Origin: Actinomadura_E scrupuli
GTDB taxonomy: Bacteria; Actinomycetota; Actinomycetes; Streptosporangiales; Streptosporangiaceae
Direction: 5' to 3'
Assembly (NCBI RefSeq): GCF_050971785.1
Contig: NZ_JBPCCU010000006.1
Location: 496,001-560,000 of the forward strand
Length of the DNA: 64,000 bases
Below, in pieces: positions 50,284 through 56,610 of this stretch. Position numbers and translations under genes: made by a program. The first letter of the stretch is position 1; each line of letters opens with the position of its first letter. The notes under the pieces were generated by a model. The model did not search any database. It was not told where the DNA came from and saw nothing but the letters and a program-made list of their open reading frames with translations.

Positions 50284-50471
50284 GCGCACGGCGACTGCTC
50301 GCCCTTAGAAACGATCAAGGTCCAGGTTGGGGATCATGTCCCTGGCCTGGCCCTTCTAGGTGGAGCGGGTGACGGGCCGGTGACGGCGTGCCGGCCGACC
50401 GGTCGATACCCCGCGACGCCGACTACGTCCCCTCACCGAGTACGAAGTCCCTGATGGCAAGGGTGTTGGCA

Positions 50472-50506
50472 AAACGCCCCTCGCATGGTCATCTCGAGGG
50501 GCGTTT
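50472..50506 (-). terminator. Strong intrinsic terminator downstream of the tRNA-Arg remnant
   Basis: AAACGCCCCTCG and CGAGGGGCGTTT form a perfect 12-bp stem around an 11-base loop. Read on the minus strand it follows the tRNA 3' end by 17 bases and ends in TTTTGCC, the normal arrangement after a tRNA gene. Confidence 0.85.
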
Positions 50507-50523
50507 CTGCTGGTCAGACGAAG

Positions 50524-50565
50524 CGCAGCCGGAGGGATTCGAACCCCCAACCTCTTGATCCGTAG
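50524..50565 (-). other. 3' part of a tRNA-Arg(ACG) gene: integration-site (att) footprint
   Basis: Reading the minus strand, 42 bases match the 3' half of actinobacterial tRNA-Arg(ACG): anticodon loop CTACGGA, variable loop AGGTT, T-arm GGGGGTTCGAATCCCTC, 3' acceptor strand CGGCTGC and discriminator G. No CCA is encoded. Upstream of the anticodon loop the sequence (AAACCG) cannot form the 5' anticodon strand, and no 5' half follows. This is the footprint left by a tyrosine-recombinase element that integrates at a tRNA 3' end, with the element side to the right (above 50565). The chromosomal terminator lies to the left. Confidence 0.75.
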
Positions 50566-51080
50566 CGGTTTGGATGCTGTTTTAATCTGTGCCTGCCCGT
50601 TCGACGAACGTTATTTCATCCCGTTTCGGCATGGTGTGACCGATTGTGGTTGCCGAATAGTGCCTGGCTCTGCTTGCTGGTACCTGTGTGTTCCCGGACG
50701 TCCGGGCACACCTCGGGCCAACACATGTGGTCTCGGCTGCGATGGTTCTGTCGCCACGCCTTCATCGCTTAGCGGGTTCAGCCATCATCATGCCGGATGA
50801 GATCGGCTGGCTAGGAGGTCTCACCTCCTTATGCCGCCAGGCCAGGGCTTCACATCGTCAGCCTTGAGCGTGTTCAGCGTTCGGAGAGGGTTGCACGGGA
50901 CGTGTTGATCTAGTTGATGTTCCGGTTCCTGATGGCTGAGACGGGTCGGACTTGGGCGGGTGGGATGGTCCGCGGTTGGTGGGGAGTCGGTCGCTGCTGT
51001 CAATGACAGGGGCATGGCTGACAGGGAAGGGGCCGTACGTGTTACGTGTGGGGGCTTTTGAGGAGGGAGGGAATCTGTTG
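50566..51080. other. Left part of decayed integrative element, no intact gene
   Basis: Lower-G+C, non-coding-looking DNA. It holds a 14-bp palindrome CCCGGACGTCCGGG (50693-50706) flanked by TGTG and CACA, and a hairpin AGGAGGT-CTC-ACCTCCT (50813-50829). Either could be an operator or transfer-related site of the former element. Short frames here lack family resemblance. Confidence 0.4.
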
Positions 51081-51655
51081 GTGACCAGGACCCGGAACAG
51101 ACACGTGCACACAGGCGAGGCGGAGGTCTTCGTTCAGCGGATCATCACGACGACGCTACTGCTGATCGCGATGTTCACTTTCGCCTTCAGTTTCTCTAAC
51201 GTGTGGGCGTTGGGTTTGAGCTCGGTGCTCCTGGGTGGGCTGCTCCGCTGGTGGCTCCAGCCGTCGATCTGTCCGTCGTGGCGTTGCTTTTGGCTTTGCA
51301 CCAGCTGACTGGCCATGGCGTTTCGCCCCGGCGGCTCAGGTCCGCGCGGGTTCTTCTCGCGTTCTCTGGGATGACGACACTTGCGCTCAACGCTGCCGAG
51401 CCGATCCTGCGCGGTGCGTACGGGCGTGCGGCGTTCGATGCGGTGGGTCCGATTCTGCTGATCGGATGGAGCGAGGTAGGGCCGGTCCTGCGGAGTCTGA
51501 TCCACGAGATTGGTGTGGCTGGTCTTCGACCTGCCGTTGTGGTGGACGTTAAAAGGGGCCGCTGGACATCGAGTCCAGCGGCCCTGAAAGCCCGTAGGCC
51601 TTCTTGTGGCCCTCCCCCCGTTCACAGGAGGAGAACCGTGCATTCGCCCGGGTGA
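51081..51655 (+). pseudogene. DUF2637/Spd-type transfer-associated membrane protein, broken by a -1 frameshift
   Basis: The frame from GTG 51081 (VTRTRNRHVHTGEAEVFVQR) gives the first helix and FAFSFSNVWALGL, and then loses homology. The -1 frame continues the family pattern exactly: ELGAPGWAAPLVAPAVDLSV, ALLLALHQL, LAFSGMTTLALNAAEPILRG, AVGPILLIGWSEVGPVLRSL. Together they make the DUF2637 (SpdB-like) domain carried by actinobacterial conjugative elements. The switch point is at GGGTTTG (51212-51218), a correctly phased -1 slippery heptamer, so programmed frameshifting is conceivable. Simple loss of one G is more likely in this decayed region. The tail beyond 51550 runs into a terminator and looks truncated. 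Confidence 0.65.
51556..51584 (-). terminator. Terminator of the minus-strand cargo gene
   Basis: GGGCCGCTGGA and TCCAGCGGCCC form a perfect 11-bp stem with a 7-base loop. On the minus strand it is followed by CCTTTTAACG. It lies 38 bases after the stop of the gene at 51622-51951. Confidence 0.82.
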
Positions 51656-51951
51656 CTATCACTTGGATAGTCGATGTTGAAATACCCGGGCTCCCACACC
51701 TCCAGCAGGTTGTGCACCACGTCGAACACGAACGATATGTCCGGGTCCCAGACGATGGCGTGCACCCAGCGGACACTGTGGTCCTCCTCCATCCAGCCAC
51801 CCTCGTATCGGATGTCCAGACGGTCGAGGACGTCTTTTATGCGTGTTAGCACGTGTCGATCGGTGACGACGCTCACGTAGAACCGCACACTGCCGTCCAT
51901 GGCCTCAACACCGTGGAGGTCCAGGGCACCGTAGTTAGCGATCTTGTTCAT
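51622..51951 (-). CDS. Small acidic protein of unknown function, element cargo
   Basis: 109 residues from ATG directly behind AGGAGGCGTC, the best ribosome site in the area. Sequence: MNKIANYGALDLHGVEAMDG, then VRFYVSVVTDRHVLTRIKDVL, YEGGWMEEDHSVRWVHAIVW, ISFVFDVVHNLLEVWEPGYF and a short tail ending CTVLLL. It looks like a small alpha/beta protein rich in Asp/Glu, Trp and Val, with no signal and no known motif. It is the only intact-looking gene in the decayed element, has a strong ribosome site and terminator, and is less G+C-rich than the chromosome. A cargo, immunity or accessory role is possible but unproven. Confidence 0.65.
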   Translation of the reverse strand: MNKIANYGALDLHGVEAMDGSVRFYVSVVTDRHVLTRIKDVLDRLDIRYEGGWMEEDHSVRWVHAIVWDPDISFVFDVVHNLLEVWEPGYFNIDYPSDSHPGECTVLLL

Positions 51952-52202
51952 GACGCCTCCTGACTTAGTTTGTAAGTTTGTTCTCACTGTTCACGCCGGG
52001 CGCGCCTCCGCAAGCGGTGATTTGTGCGGTCTGCAGGGTCACGCGGCGGCTGGCAAAGAGAGCGGCTTCGGGTACCGCACCGAGGCCAGCGCGATGGTGA
52101 CTCGGGTCCGCTCGCCGCGGTCCTTCCCAAGGAGATCACGTAGCGATGTTCTGTAGACATACGCTGTGTTGCCTCATGTCGTGTTGCGGCTGAGGGAGCG
52201 AA

Positions 52203-52840
52203 GTGGCGTACGACAGCGACCGGGAGCTGATCCACGCGATGCTGGAACGGAGGCTTGATCCGTTACCGCGCCCTCGCCCACTCCTGCCGCACCGGAAGTG
52301 ATCGGCCCGGCACCGGACACCTTCGTCCTGCTCTTCCACCGGCTGCGGCCCGGCTTCGAACCGGAGCAGCGGCCCCGCTTTCGTGATCTGGCCTGGCGCC
52401 TGGCCCTGATGAGCCCCAAGGAGTCGAATCGCTCGCTGGTCGTCGACTGGAGCCGGTGCCCCGCCGGGCTGCGGCCCGGCCTGACGCGCGCGGCATTCGC
52501 CGAGCTGAACGTGCCGACCCCCGGCCGTCCTGCTCCAGCAGCGTGCCTCACGCTCGACGACGCAACCGTCCACGCTGCGCCACTACTTCCAGACGTGGAT
52601 CGCTTCGCCTCCTGGCTCGCCGCACGCGGAACCACCGAATTTCCCAGGTCACCACCGACGATCTGGATGCCTACGCCGAGCACCTGCGCGCACGGCCGCA
52701 GGTGCCGCACCGACGCCAAGAGCCTGTGGGTCATCTCGCGCCTGTGGGCCTACGCGCCCCACCTCCCGAGAGTGCTCCGTGGACGGGACTGCTGCGATGA
52801 GCGGGACTCGCGGCCGGCGGCGCCCCATGAGCGCCCGTAG
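52203..52840 (+). pseudogene. Degenerate tyrosine recombinase/integrase region
   Basis: A set of broken frames. A 32-codon frame from GTG 52203 (behind GAGGGAGCGAA; VAYDSDRELIHAMLERRLDP) ends at 52301. A second frame from 52298 carries LAWRLALMSPKESNRSLVVD and LRPGLTRAAFAELNVPTPG. The homology then moves between frames: LRHY-like, RFASWLAARGTTE in one frame, ISQVTTDDLDAYAEHLRARP in another, and DAKSLWVISRLWAYAPHLP back in the first. This matches the N-terminal and core-binding (SAM-like) parts of actinobacterial tyrosine recombinases. The catalytic R-H-R-Y domain is missing. With the tRNA att footprint 2 kb away, it marks a dead integrative element. Confidence 0.6.
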
Positions 52841-52871
52841 TCATGTATCAGCGCGGGCCGTACCGGCTCCT

Positions 52872-54953
52872 ATGTTCATGACCAGTAATGCGATGGGGAC
52901 GACGCACTGGCCTCTGGTTGCCAGGGGGCCGCATCTGGACCGGATCGCCCGGGCCCTGCACGGCAGGCAGGGGCGAGGACTGCTGATCGCCGGGCCGCCG
53001 GGAGCCGGACGTACCCGCCTCACCGCGGAGGTCCGCCCGGCCCTGCGCGTGGTCGGGACCCGGTGCGCCGCGCGGCAGCCGCTCTCCGCCTTCGCGGGCT
53101 GGCTGTCGCCGGGAGCGCCGCCCACGACGAAGCAGGTGCGCGCCGCGCTGCGGCGCGGGCCGGCGCCGGTGCTGGTGGTCGACGACGCGCATTTGCTCGA
53201 CGACGCCTCGGCCGCGCTGGTCCACCAGCTCGCCCTGCACCGGGAGGTGCGGGTGGTGGCCACCGTCGTGGACGGAGCCCCTGCCCCGGACGCGATCACC
53301 GCCCTGTGGAAGGACGACCTGCTCGGGCGGCTGCCACTCGCCCCGCTGACCGAGCCGGAACTGGCCGAGCTGCTGGGCGCCGTCCTGGACGGCCCGGTCG
53401 AGTACCGGGCGGTGCGCAGGCTCGCCGCGACGGTACGAGGCGACCTGCGGATGCTCGGCGAGCTGGTACGCGCCGGGATCCTCGTCCAGCGCGGCGGCCT
53501 GTGGACCTGGCGGGGCCTGGACACCGTCGACGGCCGGATCAGGGAACTGGTCGCGAGCCGGTGCGGCGACCTCGACGGGCCCGCCTGGGACGCCCTGGCT
53601 CACGCCGCCTTCGCCGCGGCCGGTCCGGCGGGCACGCCGCTGCCGGTGGAGACGCTGGCGGCGCTGGCCGGTGCGGAGGCCGTCGAACTGCTGGAGACAC
53701 GCGGGCTTCTCGCCCCTGACGGGACCATTCCTTACGCCGTGATCATCCGGGCGATGACCGGCCGGCTTCGGGCCCGCCGGATCCAGCGCCGCCTGGCCCG
53801 GTGCATCGACGATCCGCTGCGAGCCGCGGTGTGGCGGCTCGACTGTGGTGATCCGGTCGCCCCGGACCTGCTGATCGCCGCCGCCGATCGGGCGCTGGCC
53901 GGCCACGAGGTGCCGCTGGCGCTCCGGCTCGGCCGTACGGCCTTGTCGGCGGGGGGAGGAGCGCCGGCGGCGGCGGTCATCACGGCGGCCACCCGGCACA
54001 CGTCGTTGCTCGACGAAGAGGCGGCCCGGCTGGAGGCCGCACTCGAGGCGGGGGACCTCACGGTGGCCGCGGTGATCGGCGCGGACACCGGCTGGGACGA
54101 GGCCGCCGCCGCCTACTGCGGCCACCAGGCCCGCCTGGCCCGGCTGCGCGGCCTGCCCCGCACGGCACTGCGCTGGGCCCGGGACGGTGCTCTGCGCCGT
54201 CCCATCCCGCTCTGCATGGGAGAGCTCGCGCACGCCGCCGCCCTGCTCGGCGACCCCGCCACCGCCCACCAGGCCCTGGCCGAAGTGGACGCCGGCGCTC
54301 TGGTGCCCGCGGCCGGGCCGCTGGGCGAGTGTGGGGCCGGGGCCGTCGGGCTGGCACGCGTGTGGCTGCTCGCCGCGGCAGGTGACCGCGAGGGGACGGT
54401 GGGCGCCGCGCTGGCCGTACGGGGGCGAGCGCGGCTGTTCGCGCTCCACGACGTGGTCCGGCTCGGTATGCCGGAACGGGTCGCGCCGGAGCTGGAACGG
54501 CTGTCCGGCGCGTACGCCGCCCTCGTGGCCAGGCAGGCGGCCGCCGGCATCGCCCATGACGGCACGGCGCTGGAGGTGGTGGCCAAGGAGTTCGAGCATC
54601 TCGGCTACCTGCTGTACGCGGCGGAGGCGTATGCCCAGGCGGCCGCCGAGCACGTCCGTACCGGCGAGCCGCGCCGCGCCCGCGCCGCGCTCAACCAGGG
54701 CTGGCGGCTGGGCCGGGTCTGCGAAGGCGCGTGCACCCCCGCGCTGACCGCGCTCGCCGCGCCGGACCTCACCCAGCGGCAGCGCGAGATCGCCCGGCTC
54801 GCGGTGGCCGGGCTCGGCAACCGGGAGATCGCGAACCGGCTGACCGTCTCCATCCGCACCGTCGCCAACCATCTGTACGCGATCTACGACCGACTCGGCG
54901 TCCACGACCGGGCCGGCCTGGCGCAGCTCTTCGCCGGCCTGGAAACCGAGTAG
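52872..54953 (+). CDS. LuxR-family regulator with N-terminal ATPase (LAL-type)
   Basis: 693 residues from MFMTSNAMGTTHWPLVARGP; starts at 52878 and 52890 are also possible. The N-terminal AAA-like ATPase has RGPHLDRIARALHGRQG, a P-loop GPPGAGRTRL in which the usual Lys is Arg, and Walker B PVLVVDDAHLLDDASAALVH. A long helical middle (about residues 230-620) is rich in Ala/Leu repeats resembling degenerate TPRs. The C-terminal LuxR HTH is LTQRQREIARLAVAGLGNRE, then RLTVSIRTVANHLYAIYDRL. This is the LAL (MalT-like) layout, often controlling antibiotic or catabolic gene sets. The Lys-to-Arg change in the P-loop may weaken ATP hydrolysis. Its target is unknown. It borders the element remnant on the left and the protease cluster on the right. 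Confidence 0.85.
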   Translation: MFMTSNAMGTTHWPLVARGPHLDRIARALHGRQGRGLLIAGPPGAGRTRLTAEVRPALRVVGTRCAARQPLSAFAGWLSPGAPPTTKQVRAALRRGPAPVLVVDDAHLLDDASAALVHQLALHREVRVVATVVDGAPAPDAITALWKDDLLGRLPLAPLTEPELAELLGAVLDGPVEYRAVRRLAATVRGDLRMLGELVRAGILVQRGGLWTWRGLDTVDGRIRELVASRCGDLDGPAWDALAHAAFAAAGPAGTPLPVETLAALAGAEAVELLETRGLLAPDGTIPYAVIIRAMTGRLRARRIQRRLARCIDDPLRAAVWRLDCGDPVAPDLLIAAADRALAGHEVPLALRLGRTALSAGGGAPAAAVITAATRHTSLLDEEAARLEAALEAGDLTVAAVIGADTGWDEAAAAYCGHQARLARLRGLPRTALRWARDGALRRPIPLCMGELAHAAALLGDPATAHQALAEVDAGALVPAAGPLGECGAGAVGLARVWLLAAAGDREGTVGAALAVRGRARLFALHDVVRLGMPERVAPELERLSGAYAALVARQAAAGIAHDGTALEVVAKEFEHLGYLLYAAEAYAQAAAEHVRTGEPRRARAALNQGWRLGRVCEGACTPALTALAAPDLTQRQREIARLAVAGLGNREIANRLTVSIRTVANHLYAIYDRLGVHDRAGLAQLFAGLETE

Positions 54954-55021
54954 GGGTCACCAGTGGACGCGATCGGGCCTCGGGCGGGGACGGGGGTCCC
55001 GCCCGAGGCTCGGCCGGCTGC

Positions 55022-56500
55022 TCAGCAGTCGACGTCCATCGGCTGCACGGTGAAGCCGGTGGGGACGATCTTGAGGGCGGTCTCGCCCGCGATGTCGATC
55101 CTCTCGGCGTTCTTACGCATGTCCGCGTAGACGCCGCGTGCGTCGGCGCGGTTCTCCCGGGCCATCCGCTGCGCGACGTACCCCGCGACCAGCGGAGTGG
55201 CGAACGAGGTGCCGCTCCACCGCGCGTCGTGCGTTCCGGTGAAGTCCGCCACGGAGCCCCCGCCGACGAGTGACGACTCATGCGAGAGCGCCCCCCCGTG
55301 GTAGGGGGCTCGGCAGGCGCAGCAGTAGTTGTCCGCGGGTGGGAGGAACTGGCACTGCTCGAAGGTCGCGTGCTGGTACTGCAGCTTACGAGCGGCGCCG
55401 GAGAAGCCGGATACGAGCCGCTCTCCGGGCGCGAACACCTTCACCCAGGGGCCGAAGTCACTGAAGCAGGCGCGGCCGGTCAGACATTCACGCAGAGCGC
55501 CCACTGACACGACGAAGTCGGCCGCCGAGGGTTCCGCGGCATACGCGGCCGGCCAGAAGCGGATCGAGTTGCCGTTGTTGCCAGCCGCCGCCACCAACAG
55601 AGTCGGCTTGTCCCTGATCGCCTCAATGAACCTCGAGAAAACGGGGAGGTGGTGAAGATCCTTGAGGGCCGGTGATCCGGCGGACAGGCTGATGATGTCC
55701 GGCCAGTCCGAGTGCTCCGCCTGGAACTGATCCAGTGCGGCGAAGAGACGGTGGGTGAAGTCGTCCTCCAATGCGGCACCTGATTGGTCGAGGACATTGC
55801 TGACCTGGACCAGAGCGGTCGGTGCGACGGCCTTCAGCAGACCGGTGATGAAGGTGCCATGGCCGACGTATTCGCGGATGTACTCCTGGCCGTCCGGGCC
55901 GGTCGTGGTCTCGTTCTTGCGCGCGGCTCCGGAGATGCCGTCGCCGAAGCCGAGGAGGCCGTATTCCGCGACCAGGCCGGTGTCGATGACCAGGACCAGC
56001 GGTCGGCGGTGGTCGGCCGGGGCCGGTGCCACGTCACGGACGCTGCGGGGTTCCGTGGTCGGCCACGGCTCGTCGGCCGGGCAGATGGTCCCGTTAGTGA
56101 TCCCGATGATGTGGTTCGGTGCGGCATCGATCGCCCGCCGGTCCGCCATGTTCTTCAGGCGATCGAGTGCCTCGGGCACATCATCGTCCGGCCGCATGGG
56201 ATCACCGAGGTCCCGCCGCGTGGGATCACCGAGTTCGGCCTCATCCACGGCGGAGCCGACGCTCAGTCGTACCAGCCCCGCGCGCTCCGGATGACTCTGT
56301 CGCCTGGGGCTCATGTGCCGCAGCGGGCTGTCGGATGATTCTTGGAGCCAGCCGGCGTCCTCACTGCCGACCAGGATGGTGCCGCGTTGGAAGGCGCACG
56401 GCGGATCGGCCGGCCCTGTCCCGGTGGGTCCGGCGGCGAGTGGCACATTCAGCGCATCCTGTACGACGCGGAGCTGCTCAACGAATCTTCGTGACGCCAT
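55022..56500 (-). CDS. S8-family (subtilisin-like) serine peptidase
   Basis: 492 residues from ATG behind AAGGAG; an in-frame extension to 56665 overlaps the divergent promoter. No signal peptide, so it is probably cytosolic. The N-terminal ~165 residues are non-catalytic and may be a pro- or recognition domain. The triad is Asp173 (LVLVIDTGL), His214 (YVGHGTFITG) and Ser432 (WSGTSFATPLVAG), with oxyanion Asn in VAAAGNNGN. A Cys cluster (EQCQFLPPADNYCCACRAP, residues ~383-396) sits between oxyanion loop and Ser and may bind metal or form disulfides. The C-terminal region is helical. It is divergent from the TPR-CHAT protease gene, with 110 bases between starts. The pair recalls proteolytic cascades in bacterial conflict systems; cooperation is inference. 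Confidence 0.88.
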   Translation of the reverse strand: MASRRFVEQLRVVQDALNVPLAAGPTGTGPADPPCAFQRGTILVGSEDAGWLQESSDSPLRHMSPRRQSHPERAGLVRLSVGSAVDEAELGDPTRRDLGDPMRPDDDVPEALDRLKNMADRRAIDAAPNHIIGITNGTICPADEPWPTTEPRSVRDVAPAPADHRRPLVLVIDTGLVAEYGLLGFGDGISGAARKNETTTGPDGQEYIREYVGHGTFITGLLKAVAPTALVQVSNVLDQSGAALEDDFTHRLFAALDQFQAEHSDWPDIISLSAGSPALKDLHHLPVFSRFIEAIRDKPTLLVAAAGNNGNSIRFWPAAYAAEPSAADFVVSVGALRECLTGRACFSDFGPWVKVFAPGERLVSGFSGAARKLQYQHATFEQCQFLPPADNYCCACRAPYHGGALSHESSLVGGGSVADFTGTHDARWSGTSFATPLVAGYVAQRMARENRADARGVYADMRKNAERIDIAGETALKIVPTGFTVQPMDVDC

Positions 56501-56574
56501 GGCCCGATCTCCTTGGTTGCTCAGTAGGCACACGATCTGGAGCCCCCGAGTGCCCTCCTGATACATCGTCGCAA

Positions 56575-56604
56575 TGGACGAGCCTCGAACCGTGGACTTA
56601 GCAT
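56575..56604 (+). promoter_or_regulatory. Tentative promoter of the TPR-CHAT operon (leaderless)
   Basis: TGGACG (56575-56580), an 18-base spacer and TAGCAT (56599-56604), ending 6 bases before the GTG start. No ribosome site precedes that GTG, which fits a leaderless mRNA. The match to consensus is modest. Confidence 0.3.
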
Positions 56605-56610
56605 CGATGC

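Noticed and set aside
50337..50460. Possible short genes between the DHFR-like gene and the terminator
   Set aside because: No ribosome site or homology; most of it is probably the trailing region of the operon.
50524..50600. A complete tRNA-Arg gene
   Set aside because: Only the part from the anticodon loop to the discriminator is present; the upstream sequence cannot form the anticodon 5' strand, D-arm or acceptor 5' strand.
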